A DNA stretch of 64,000 nucleotides from Hyparrhenia diplandra (taxonomy: Eukaryota > Streptophyta > Magnoliopsida > Poales > Poaceae). Shown piece after piece: positions 1 to 10,769 of the stretch. Numbering within the stretch: position 1 is the stretch's first letter; every line of letters begins with the position of its first letter. A program made the position numbers and the translations under genes. The notes under the pieces are model-generated. The model ran no database searches. It was not told the DNA's origin and saw nothing but the letters and a program-made list of their open reading frames with translations. The stretch lies in NCBI GenBank assembly GCA_015847255.1, contig JADLZK010008248.1, forward strand, positions 744,001-808,000, written 5' to 3'.

Positions 1-811
1 TGATACATAACAAACCCAAAAATCAATGACTGCTTGGATCATGCTGCAAAGTAGTGTACTTTTGATCCATTATGCTACCCATTTAGTACCTATTTTGTTA
101 ATAATAATAATATTATCATGTAATAGTATTAATGAAGCCTACAACGTTAATCGTGTCCTTTTCAGATTACATTTGCACTGAAAGTGATTAAGCCATAATT
201 GAATCGGCCAAACAAATTCCATCAAAACCTGGACTAGAGAAGCTTGTGCTCATCGATGATGTTCAATTGTCAAGAAACCACATGGAATGCCTCTTTGATC
301 CAAAAGAATCCTGGGTAACGAGGTAATTGATGCAGGTCATAATACTCATTCAACCATTGCTCATATGAAAGTCCTTTTCTTCCTAATTGCTCGATGTTTG
401 TAGGTCACAGATGCTTAGATTGATTATAAAATGAGACCAGGTGGTAAAGTCTATCTTGAATCGGCATGCGTTACTGCAGTTATGAAGGAGGATGGAGCAA
501 AGAAAGGGAGATTTGAAGGCGATTACTGCACTAACGTGCGTCGTTATTTAACTGAAAGGGTGCTATATTACTTGGACCAAGATATGGTAACATTTGTTTA
601 ATCGAATAATTTTTTGTGCTTGACAAAATATTTCTTATTTGATTTAATAGGTTCCAATAAATATTAGGGGTTCACATTGGTACCTATTTCGATTAAATGT
701 CATTTTAATAACATTGTTTAATTTCATAATAGTATTGTTATCTTATCATGCGATCCCTTTTTTTTATATAAAATTTAATTATCCCGTAGCAACGCACGGG
801 CGTTTAACTAG
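1..811 (+). mobile_element. Helitron 3' portion (5' end not identified)
   Basis: The right end is at 783-811: a short hairpin (CCCGT at 783-787 pairing with ACGGG at 796-800), then eight bases, then CTAG at 808-811 followed by T. A 3' hairpin about ten bases before a terminal CTRR, inserted in front of a T, is the established Helitron signature, and this hairpin type is common in grasses. The element carries protease-like exons at about 170-690. The 5' TC end was not found and may lie outside the window. It sits just upstream of the acceptor of a kinase exon (984), so it probably inserted in that gene's first intron. The end is well supported; the extent to base 1 is inference. Confidence 0.65.
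170..690 (+). pseudogene. Ulp1-like (C48) cysteine protease fragment
   Basis: Three short exon-like stretches read as a Ulp1/SENP-type C48 protease of the kind common in grass transposons. About 235-332 contains a segment with CLFDP and ESW, about 425-585 contains DYCTNVRRYL followed by a run ending YYLDQDM, and about 652-690 reads PINIRGSHWYL. The His of GSHW matches the catalytic His of the family; the downstream Asp and Cys regions are absent. There are in-frame stops and no start codon, and the first part lacks a clear splice pattern. It is a captured or degenerate transposon gene inside the Helitron tail, not a host gene. Family recognition comes from motifs and was not checked by search. 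Confidence 0.55.
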
Positions 812-983
812 TTGATATAAAGGAGTAAAAACGTAAAATAGATTGGGCTTAACAGATCATGCCAGTTAATTTACACTAATTATCATGTCCTAAATTCATC
901 TTTTGATGACTGGAGGAGTACATTATTTTACTTAGTCAAATTGCCATACAATCAAGCCGAGTAATGATAGCTTTCTTTTGCAG

Positions 984-2127
984 GGGTTACTCGAAAATGA
1001 AGAGATTGCAGTGAAAATGCTTCGTAGTGACATGGCACAACTCGGTGATAATCAGTTCCTTAACGAGTTGGCGAATCTTACAAGGCTTAAGCATCCCAAT
1101 ATTCTACGGTTAGTTGGGTACTGTTATGAAACACGGCATATATATGCAGACTTTGATGGAACACGAGTTTTTCGCTGAACAGAGATACAGAGCACTTTGC
1201 TTAGAGTATCTGCAAAATGGAAGCCTTAGGAATCATCTTCATGGTATGATGGTGCTCCGTTTCATGATATCTTTTGCTCATAGAGTTATTTATATTTGTA
1301 TTTCATCAATACTCTATATCTTCACATTTTGCAGACGAGCTTAACGGACTTGACTGGCGGACACGATACAAAATCATTAAGGGAACTTGTGAGGGTCTAA
1401 AATATCTTTATGAAGGGATTGGAAAACCAGTTTATCATTTGGACCTGAAACCTGATAATATCTTGCTAGATAAAAATATGGAGCCCAAACTCGCAGACTT
1501 TGGTTTGTCCAGGATGTTCCATGGTTATCTTACATGCATCACACAAAGTGTCCTGTAGGGGCAGAGTAAGCTGACTCACTTCTGTGATCAATCCATTACA
1601 GATATACAACCAAAATGTCCTTACTAATACTACTCTTAACTATTGAATTTCTGATACATCCAGCGGATACCTGCCACCAGAATACATACATGACAAAATT
1701 ATCTCCAATAAGCTAGACATATACAGCCTTGGTGTTGTAATGATAGAGACAATTGCAGGACCTGAGGGGCGCTCTAACAGCTGTGACATGTCTCCCAAAA
1801 AAATTATTGATGATGTAAGAACTATTTCTTTTATCTCAATGAATAGTTAGTTTTCCCAATAATCTAGTTTTTTTTTTTTTTACTGTGAAACACCAGTGAA
1901 GCGTTACAAACTTACAATATGATTTCTCAGGTCTGTGGAAACTGGAGGAGAAGATTGCAAGAAACATGGTCTGGTTCATTATTAGAAGCATATTGCGAAC
2001 AAGTCAAGAGATGCACTCAGTTATCGTTGAACTGCATTGAGAAAGAGAAAAAAATAGGCCTAGTATAGTGGATGTAATTGATAAATTGAATAAGGTGGAA
2101 GATTTTATTAAACATTTGAGAAGTTGA
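984..2127 (+). pseudogene. Gene A: kinase-only paralogue, frameshifted
   Basis: Exons 2-5 of the kinase family that heads the NLRs further along: 984-1243, 1335 to about 1570, 1664-1814 and 1931-2127. Visible are AVK (ATP-binding Lys), the non-RD catalytic loop HLDLKPDN, DFG, GYLPPEY and the C-lobe helices. Exon 1 with the Gly-rich loop is missing; it would lie upstream, beyond the Helitron that seems to sit in intron 1. Single-base frameshifts occur near 1170 (exon 2), near 1550 (exon 3, giving a TAG at 1555) and near 2052 (exon 5). The last exon ends in TGA at 2125-2127, where B, D and E have a splice donor, so A looks like an unfused kinase. No NB-ARC follows before the next duplicated block. 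Confidence 0.8.
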
Positions 2128-2940
2128 AAATCGACTAGACACATTGTCAGGACTGCGTAAGATAATTACAAACATCAGTTGTGCAAATATCATATATGTA
2201 TTACACCATCTATTTCAAAGCATGATACAATATTTTATCTTTTTCCTAGTGTACAAGGCATTGAAGCAGTGTTTTTATAGTAGTTCACTGGAGCTTTGTG
2301 CCAAGTCAAATTTCTTTAGCCGAAAGTATGTAACTCCAGCCATTTAGCATTGTCTCTACTTCCCCCAGACCTACAAAACCAAGTATTTTACCCCTTTACC
2401 CATTAGAAAACTGTTTGATCTACCTCTTAGGTAATTTCAGTGGATGCTTTTCCCTTGCTGAACCCACAGGTCAGGTGTTCTCTTATGTCTAAATAATTCA
2501 TAACTTTTTTTTATATAAAATTAAATGAAGACAAGTTTATAGTTCACAACTATTTTATTTGAGATCCTTTAGCAGCCCAAGTATTTCATTCAATTTATCA
2601 GATTTTGTGTTCAAATTTTTGAAATTTTCAAATTACTTCAGATGTTGGCATTGCCTATATCAAAGTTCTAGATCATAATGTCATCCGTAAGTTTCTAGTT
2701 GACAAAAATTATCGGATATAGTTTAGAGGCTCAAATCTTTGTATTAGTTTATCGGATTTTGAAATTCAAGTTTTTTATTTTTCCAAATAACTTCAGAAGT
2801 TGACATTGTATTTATAAAACGATGTAGCCCTTAAGGCCACGTACAAAATTATAGTGACAACTTTTTTTATGTGAGACGGTTAAGAAGCTTAAATATTCAT
2901 TTTAAATTATCAGATTTTGAAATTCAAAAGTATAATGATG
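2128..2940. other. AT-rich spacer with diverged short repeats
   Basis: No gene is seen. A phrase of the type TTATCRGATTTTG followed by AAATTTCAA and CAAATAACTTCAGA recurs near 2597-2650, 2748-2800 and 2907-2930, each time with CTTCAGA(A/T)GTTG nearby in the first two. This suggests two or three diverged copies of a roughly 160-base unit. Function unknown. Confidence 0.4.
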
Positions 2941-2959
2941 TATAGCTACCCCTACTGTA

Positions 2960-5019
2960 GTAGTTTGGTTACACTCAACTTGGACGAAATGCCAAATTTG
3001 GAGGAGCTATACACTATCATCACATTTGGGAAGAAAGTAGAAGCTACCACCATCTTTATTGTTTCGCTTGTTGTGGGTTTGGCATCGTCTCAGCCTCCCT
3101 TAGTTCCGGTTGCGTCCTCAACACCTCACCAAACTTTGCTCGTGTTAAGTGTTAACACCGAACTTTGGAAGACAAGGAGGTGGTATCCAAATTTTGGTCA
3201 GCATCCATTGGACGAGCAGCAAAGCAGAGACGCTCTTTTCATCAAAAAAAAAAAAATAAAAAATAAAAAAAAAAAAAATGACGCTCCCTTGTTGTCATCT
3301 AATGTCAAAATGTATCCAAATAGATTGGTTATCTGAAAGTCTGAAAGTTTTGTGGTAGCAATAGATTTTTCAGGCAAGACTGCACAGTAACCACGCGTCC
3401 TGGACAAGATGCTTCTTCCTTCCACGTCCCATGCTGAACGGCCAGACTCTCATCAAGTCTTTGACAAAGACAGTCACCAAAAAAAAAAAAAAAAAAAAAG
3501 GTTTGACAAAGACTTGGGCAAGGCTCTCCTCCACACACCCTGGTGCTCGATAGTCCAATTCAACACGGAATGGTCGGCCAGGTCGAATCATATATCGATG
3601 GTTCGTAGGAAATTTCCGATGATTTCCGTAAAAGACTTCTCCTCATTATACTCCAACAATAATCAAGTGCTGGATCCATCCTACCAAGGAAGGGTAAGAA
3701 AAGGATTCCCTGGAGCATGAGCAGGATTGTGTTCATCATCTGCGCGTGTTCTGAAGGGGGACTTCCTTGACAGGTTCGGCACCAACTCGACTGTCTATTC
3801 CCTGCCCTTGTTCTGCTATGTGACAACGCATACAGATTCAAGCACCACAACGATTCAGTTTAGTATGTTTTGCATCTGTCTAAGTACTCGTGTCCGATTT
3901 GCAGTTCTGATGTGTTGCAACAAATCAGTTTACTTTTGATGCCTTTGCCTTTCCCTTTGAGAAAATCCATCACTGTTTCTTTTTCTTCCAGTGATATAAT
4001 TAACGACTTATGGCCTTTTGATTCAGAGAAAGGGAGAACGTGAGAAGCATGAGAGATCAGATTGCTTGCCTCTCATCTCACAAACTCATCTCTTATGTCA
4101 CCTACCACTGCCACCATTGCCAGAGCGTCTACTGATGCGATTATGAATCTTTACCATGTCTGCGTGTCTAACTATCCATTGCCAGAGCCTCTACTACTGT
4201 CAAGCTTCAATCTCTACGAACTGAATTTAGTTAATCTTGCGTGCGGCCTCCATAGTGCTGCTCCTTTTGCAGGTTGCATCCTTGATCTTGCACCTACACC
4301 ACCCCATGTTCTGCTGTCTAGGTCGTCCATAAGTGTTTCCAGGGGCTTTTAATCGTCACATACACCATCTAGTCCATGGGTCCTTGGACTAGTTGAAATG
4401 TTTACTCTTCTTTGTTTGCATTCAAATAATAGAATATGGGGCGCGGCATAAATTCTCTCCATGCAAATCTTCCCCAGCCATGCAAATACTTTGATTTTCA
4501 ACCTAAAAAATAGCTTGTCCTTAACTAATTAGCCCCCTGGATTCCAAAATAACATGTCCTTAACTAATTAGCCCCCTCTCGGGTGGGGTTTCTAGATCCG
4601 CCCCTGAGCATATATTTGAATATCTCATCATAAGCTTTTTCGTAGTCTAACTTAAGAATAATGCCTTTCTCACCTTTACTATGAATGTTATGTACTACTT
4701 CATGAGCAATGACTACACACTAGCAACAATTACAGGACGACTATGGAACCAGAGGATGTCACTTTCCAATATTTAGCGGAAAATTGGTGAAGGATCATTT
4801 GGAGTGGTTTACAAGGTAAGATTTGTGCATGCTTAGCTTTCGTAAACAATTGTGCCCTTCTCAATAAGTATGGCACTGTTGTATTCTGTATGGTGCATTA
4901 GTGCTTCAAAACAATGTGATGTTAAGTAGCCGACAAGAGTATAACAAACTTGTTGCCAAATGGTATTTTGAATGTGGTAATACCGTGTGAGATCAACCCT
5001 AAACAAAGCCAACACGTAC
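2960..5019 (+). repeat. Segmental duplication, proximal copy (partner 49615-51720)
   Basis: About 2 kb matches the block upstream of and into gene E. Shared parts are a short LRR-like coding scrap (NLDEMPNLEELY near 2975-3010), the stretch around CATATATCG at 3589-3597, a promoter-like region (about 3700-4350), the first kinase exon and the start of its intron. Homology stops sharply at 5019/5020, where unrelated sequence starting GGGCCGTTTGG takes over. Differences include two A-rich simple repeats here (3244-3280 and 3478-3499), extra sequence at about 4390-4720, and lack of the MITE found in the partner at 50190-50624. The block marks an ancestral tandem duplication of the E-type locus. 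Confidence 0.8.
4743..4815 (+). pseudogene. A': broken exon 1 of an E-type kinase gene
   Basis: The ATG at 4743 begins MEPEDVTFQ, as in gene E at 51408, and the exon ends with VVYK and a GTAAG donor. It is 73 bases against 102 in E. A 29-base deletion removes the segment before the Gly-rich loop and shifts the frame, so a TGA follows within a few codons. The intron start is still recognisable up to 5019, where a transposon-like insertion begins; exons 2-5 are not found. This is a dead remnant of a former kinase or kinase-NLR gene. Confidence 0.8.
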
Positions 5020-6640
5020 GGGCCGTTTGGTTTCCTGACTTATACCAGCCCGGACCAGGTTGGGCCAACTTGCTCCCATGTCGGGCCCCATCAGGACTCG
5101 GATAGCCAGTCCCCCTAGAAAACAGACCTCCGGCCGTTTTTATGTGGTCGTGCTAAGCGCTTCGGATGTCCGATGGGATGGATTCCCATCGGAAGCCGGC
5201 TCACACACACCTACCTACATGCTGATGACGGCCCATACACTTACCCCACATGTGGTATGCCCTCACATGTGCCTCCCCCCGCATACGCTTCTCCACTTCT
5301 TTGTCTTTGCCGTTAGGTGTCCTATGCATGCTCATGTGCATGCAAGTAGGGACCACATATAGCCGCATTGATTCCCATACGGGATCGTCTACGCCTATGG
5401 GGGACCGTCTCAGTATGTGCTCCTATTGAAACATGAAGTACTTCAATATATTGCTCAAAATAGTTGAAACAGTTTGAATAGATGGTTGCAACAGATATGT
5501 GTGACATATACAACATCCAAATAAAAATCTTGCAACATAAGTTCTAACCTAAAAAAAAAAAAAAAACATTTTAAACATATTGTTGCAGCATATGTGGGGA
5601 ACATATGCAATGTCCATTCTAAAACATCATCTACAACATCGAAAAAAAACTGCTGCAACAAACAAGAAATAGCTATTGCAACACCTCAAGCACTACTATT
5701 GCAACATCAGAAATCGACCGTTGTAAAACCTAATGAAACAAAAGAAACATGCTTGTTTGAACATCAAACAAAGTCTATTGCAACAACACTTCGTCAAAAC
5801 CCTATATGTGTTTCTTAGATCTAGATCTAAAAGAGAGGAGGAGGAGGATAGCTCACCAAGAGGAGGAGGAGGAGGGACGAGGAGCAACACGAGGAGGAGG
5901 AGGGAGGGAGGGAGGGACGAAGGAAGGAACGGAGGAGGAGGAGGTGGCTCAAATCCATAGAAGAAATCACCTACGCCGGGCGTGTGCATTATTAGATCAC
6001 CGAAGGCGGTAGAGGAAGCATGGGAGCATCCCCTGCCATGGCAGCCATGGGGAGTGGCCCTGCCATGGCAGTCGTAGGGAGTGGCCCCTGCCAAGGCTGT
6101 CGCAGCCTCTCTCTCCGGCCCAGGCTCCACAACCACGTGGGCGCAATCCTCCCCGCGCGCCATCCGAGTCCCTCGGCCCGCAGGGGCGCTCAGTCCTCTC
6201 GACGCGCCGCCCCAGCCCCCAGCCACATTTGCTCAACTGCACCGGAGCCCTTGCCGGCGCCTCCCCACTCGCCGCGATGCTTCTAGAGGAGCAGCTAGGA
6301 TAGAGTCGGAGGAGAGCTCAAAAGGTAGATCTCGTTGAGGGGAAGCGGGATCTCAGTGAAATTCGGTAGTTGGTTGGGTGATTTGGGTGGATTTTGGATC
6401 GGAGGGGAAGGGGAAGGCACGGATGGGAGGGCCTCCAGGGAGGCTCCAACGGCTCCATCTCTTCTAAATACGTCGATGATCCAAAACTTTTTTTCTGTGT
6501 CATCCGACCCACGCGTGAGTCAGGAAGCACAGAGCTCTCCTGGACGCACTTCAACTTGGACAAATTCTTTCATGCATCCCTCTACGCCAAATCATGTTTT
6601 GTACTTCGTTCTTTAATATATGATGTTTAGAATAAACAAA
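5020..6640. mobile_element. Probable non-autonomous DNA transposon (type unresolved)
   Basis: The sequence interrupts the duplicated block exactly at 5019/5020. It has a GGGCCGTTTGGTTTCC start, a stretch of repeated TTGCAACA/CAACAT words (about 5470-5790) of the sort found in subterminal regions of grass DNA transposons, a purine-rich (GAG)n tract (about 5835-5945) and a GC-rich stretch (6000-6300). The long open frames here (for example minus strand 5696-6226) follow base composition and match no domain I recognise. No matching inverted end or target duplication was found, so class and right boundary are uncertain. Confidence 0.35.
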
Positions 6641-6931
6641 TTAGTTTATTTTTTACCTAACTAGCTTGTCATAGACGTCATATATTTAAAAACGAAGGGT
6701 GTATTTTTACAATGTGTAGCACATTTACAAATTTATTCTATAAAAACAAGGTTGTGTTATTACTACTTTAATTTTGTGCCATAATTTTTGTAATATATAG
6801 GAGTTGCTATATCTCTTTCACAAGAAAATAACCAATATTTCTTGCAACGTGGTGGACCCTTGGATCATCATCTAAGGGTGAGATCTGTCATCAGCACTGT
6901 ATGTACAAAGTGTTAGCTAGCGAAACGGGTT

Positions 6932-7165
6932 GAACAATTTTACCACAACACACAAAAGACAATTAATAATTTTTTTCTATAGAAAAATAAGGACAAAAGA
7001 GGGTGGTGTGCTAGCACAAAGGACAAGATACAGATTTGAACAATTTTACCGCAGCAAACAAATAGACAATAAACAATTTTTTTTTTCTATAGAAAAATAA
7101 GGACAAAAGAGGGTAGTGTCCTAGCATAAAGCACATGATACAAATTTGAACAATTTACCACAGCT
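6932..7165 (+). repeat. Tandem repeat of about 106-110 bases, two and a bit copies
   Basis: Unit 1 (6932-7037) and unit 2 (7038-7147) both start GAACAATTTTACC, share CTATAGAAAAATAAGGAC and end near GATACA(G/A)ATTT. A third copy begins at 7148 and breaks off after about 15 bases. It lies upstream of the promoter of gene B. No coding content. Confidence 0.75.
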
Positions 7166-7399
7166 GGCGCACACATCTTGGCACACATCGGACAGGGCAT
7201 ACATCGCAAAGATACGGTTGACAAATTTCTTTCAACAGAGACATAGGAAAGGTGGTAATATATATGTGGTCTCTTTTTTAAAAAGTTGCCCCAGCTATAT
7301 TTTCATCCTGGCTACGCACTGGCACTGGCAGCATGCCTTCATGGCATTCAGCTGCACCTTACCTCCCTTTGTATTCCACGTTCTCTAGCCTCATCCAAG

Positions 7400-8544
7400 C
7401 AGACCTACCTTGGATTCCATCAGTACGGACTAAATTTCTAAGCAGCCAACACATGCACCGTGTGTAGCTACCGAGGGCAACAATACCAAGCGTGTAAAAT
7501 AAATTATATGCACACCATATAGAATATTACTCGGCTTTAAACAAATCTTGTACTACAATATATTAACCACCACTGGCGATTGAACTATAGTCCAGCTAGC
7601 AATTCAAAATGCTTGTCTATGCTTTGCTCTTGTGTATTATATATTGTAATCAAGGCAAAGCTAGCAGTACTTGTCCAACTATATATAAAAATGTCAATCT
7701 ATGCTTGCTTTTGTACAGTATGCCAATGAAGATAAAGCAAGCACGTAATCCTCTACCAGAACATCTTTATGTATGAAAACAACTCCACTAATGCAAAATA
7801 TTAGTAAAAAACAATGTTAGAAACACACACTGCTCGTACATTACTGCTTCATCATATTCATATAAACGTCACTTAAAGATCGTTCGAACCACAAGGCAGC
7901 AACTAGTAAATTTTAGTCGCAAGTCAGAGAGCATGCAGGCACGCTCTCTGTTTATTTAGTGTGTCTTTGGATTCAGAAATGATGTGGTCCATCTACTCAT
8001 TCCTCACTTATTTCGTCTGCTTGGAATATATTTTGTTCTCTCATTCCTCACGAACAATCAATTAGTACCCATATAAGGAATGAATTAAATCATTTCACAA
8101 AACTTAAAGCAGTGAACTCATCGGACACGGGTGAATAATCATTAAGCAGCATGAGGACGTCTTCGGCACTCGAAGCAAAATGGGTCACAGGACCATGAAG
8201 AGGCGAAACAAGACTGGGTCAGACTAGTAGACCACTAGTCCGTTGTGAAATGTGGAGGTGGCTACCATGTGCTCTCCCTCGTACAAATACAAATACAACA
8301 ATTAGTTTTAATCTGGATCGATGCATGCATGTTACTGTCCTTGTTAAAGCTGCCGCCCGCGCGGTGCCGAGCGATGCCAGTGTATATTATAACAAATCTG
8401 GCATGACTGCCGGTCTCTAGTAAACTCCTCCGATCCAAATAACACAGATACAAGGGCCAGGGCAAGCAAGGAGCAAGTCGTGCGCGTCGTCTCCACTCAC
8501 CGGCCGGAGGCCTTCCGATCCCCTCTTCCAGTTCCAGCCAAATG
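7400..8544 (+). promoter_or_regulatory. Promoter region and 5' UTR exon of gene B
   Basis: The stretch 7400-7950 matches the region upstream of gene C (20570-20850) and in part that upstream of D (around 23950). Shared items are a CATCAGTA...TTTCTAAGCAGCCAA word and a GTGTGTAGCTACC word. About 8450-8544 matches the 5' UTR exons of C and D (GGGCAAGCAAGGAGCAAG) and ends at a GTACGT donor at 8545. The ATG that happens to lie at 8542 is not shared by C or D, so I place the start in the next exon (9030). The extent of the promoter is inferred from conservation between paralogues. Confidence 0.5.
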
Positions 8545-9029
8545 GTACGTAATGTGTGCTTCTCTTAACAATCGTTTGGGCTAACGCAGGCCAACTTGGA
8601 GGAATATCAATTTATCGTGGTTCATTTTTCAAATCAGATCTTTGTTTTATGGCACAAGCTAGGAAGCCTTCTCAAAGTTGCAGTGTTTCTCGTACATCTT
8701 GGACTACATATTCCTGTGCAATTTATTTGTATGTTTCCTAAATAATGCGTACTGAAAACAGGAGGGAATATAACCCCACGAGGAAGCGTACTGTGCTTGA
8801 TCTGTCTACATACAATCCCAGATCTCCGAGAAATCTGTCATTGCTCGTGCGTCTGCAGTGCTTCCGCCCGCTGCCTTTGCTGCTTCCTTCATACTTCGCC
8901 CTTTCAGTCTGTGAAGTAAGGTGGTCTTTGTACTTACACAAATAATTTTTTTGGTCTTTTTTTCTATGTATAAAAGATAAAATACGATCCAGAGTTTTTT
9001 CACCAAGGCAGAAATTGCAGGACATCACT

Positions 9030-10502
9030 ATGGTGCCAGATGATGTATCATTTGAATTCATAAGAGAAATTACTAATGATTTCTCGGAGGAGCGCAAACT
9101 TGGTGAAGGAGCATTTGGAGTTGTTTACAGGGTAAGATTTGGGCATGCTCATTTTTTTTTATTAACTAGAGTAATATGTTTGGCCAATAGAAGTGTAGTG
9201 CTTCAAAATGGAATGGTATTATTATATCAATAACTGAGGACAGCAAACATATTTCGAGATGTGGTAACAACAAACAAAACAAACCCAACCCCTACATTTT
9301 CTGCTTTACCAAATATAATGGGGTCAAGTTATACTAAATACCGATAGCATATATTTGGCAGGGAGTCACTAAAGATGGACATAATGTTGCTGTGAAGAAG
9401 TTGAAGCCTTGTCTTGCCGACCTAGGCAACAAGCAGTTTCGAAATGAGTTTGAAACCCTCACAAAGCTGAACCATCAAAACATTGTAAAGGTTCTTGCCT
9501 ATTGTTACGAAACAAACCAAGTACCTTTTATCATGCCGGATGGAAGTAAGGTTTTTGTTGATGAGATATCTGTAGCACTCTGCTTTGAGTATTTAGACAA
9601 AGGGAGTCTACAAAACCATCTTTCAGGTACAGGTGCTCCGATTTCAGTATGCCTCCAATGAATGTTGTCTTGTATATTGCATTTGATTAATGATTTTTTG
9701 TTTACTACTATAGATGAGTCTTGTGAACTCAAGCATGACGATTGGCACATGAGGTTCGAAATAATCAAAGGGATTTGTGAGGGTCTAAAGTATATGCATA
9801 TGGATCTTGAAAAACCTATATTTTACCATTTGGACCTCAAACCCGACAACATATTGCTAGATAAAGATATGGTTCCAAAGATTGCAGATTTTGGTTTGTC
9901 AAAGATCTTTGGTCAAGATGTAACATGGACCACACAAAATGCTTATGGAACGTTGTAAGTCAAATGCCACTTTACTGAACTTATCAGTTTTATGCTATAA
10001 CCCAACAAACTATGTTGGTGCATTATAAATTAATTGCATGTGACGCAATGCAGTGGTTATCAGCCACCAGAATACATTGACAGAGGTGAAATCTCAGGAA
10101 AGTTTGACATATTCAGCTTGGGTGTCGTAATAATAAGGATACTATCAGGACTTGCGAGCTACCCCGAATGTCTATGCATGCCTTCAGATGAGTTTATTGA
10201 TCAAGTGAGACATGATCCGTCTTAGTATAAGCACCATTATTATTTTATCTAATTCTACATCATATTTACATTGAAATAGTATCCACTAGCTTGACAATTC
10301 CATTTATCAGGTTCGTGAGAACTGGAGGAAAAAGTTGCAGGAAACATCCAATAGTATTGATCTCCTGGTTGAATCATACTGCCGCCAAGTTGAGACATGC
10401 ACCCAGATAGCATTGAGCTGTTTGGATGAAAATAGTCATAAAAGGACTGACATAGTGAAGGTCACTGAGAAGCTTAATGAGATTGAAATTAGCATTGGAA
10501 AG
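9030..10502 (+). CDS. Gene B, kinase module (exons 1-5 of kinase-NB-ARC-LRR)
   Basis: Five exons: 9030-9131, 9362-9626, 9714-9954, 10054-10204 and 10311-10502, giving 317 open residues. In order: Gly-rich loop GEGAFGVV (25-32), ATP-binding Lys46 in VAVKK, alpha-C Glu63, catalytic loop HLDLKPDN (161-168), DFG (181-183), GYQPPEY (204-210) and C-lobe helices. Leu replaces Arg in the usual HRD, so this is a non-RD kinase, a class associated with innate immunity; the catalytic Asp163 is kept, so activity is possible. There is no signal peptide or membrane segment, so a cytoplasmic location is expected. The start is the ATG just after the 5' UTR acceptor (GCAG at 9017-9020), as in C, D and E. Exon 5 ends in phase 0 at a GTAATT donor with no stop, as in D and E, and continues into the NB-ARC exon at about 12937. 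Confidence 0.85.
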
Positions 10503-10769
10503 GTAATTAATATCATTTGTAAAGGCATCTATATACTGCAACATAGTTGTACTATATGCGAAATCATGTACTCTGTTGGCTTATTATGTTCTCCTTGGGT
10601 ATTTACAGTTCCTTCTCAAAATGTGTTGATCAGTCCATGATCCAACAGCCTAGTACTGCTTCCAAAGTTTCAAAAACTTATATTCATTGTTTGAACTATA
10701 ATGATTGATAGGGAGAAAGCTCAACTGTTTGTGTACCTTATCTTTTCTCTACAACCGAAAGCTACTTAT

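Noticed and set aside
3198..3591. Minus-strand frames rich in Phe
   Set aside because: They are readings of the poly-A/poly-T tracts at 3244-3280 and 3478-3499 and have no domain.
984..4815. A (exons 2-5) and A' (exon 1) as parts of one rearranged gene
   Set aside because: A' lies downstream of A, belongs to the E-type duplicated block, and A's exons are more diverged from E than A' is; they are more simply two relics.
5696..6226. 176-codon minus-strand open frame
   Set aside because: GC-rich and (GAG)n-derived, low complexity; likely transposon interior.
8542..8544. ATG at the end of B's UTR exon as the start codon
   Set aside because: C and D have no ATG at this place, and the conserved ATG after the next acceptor (9030) fits all copies.
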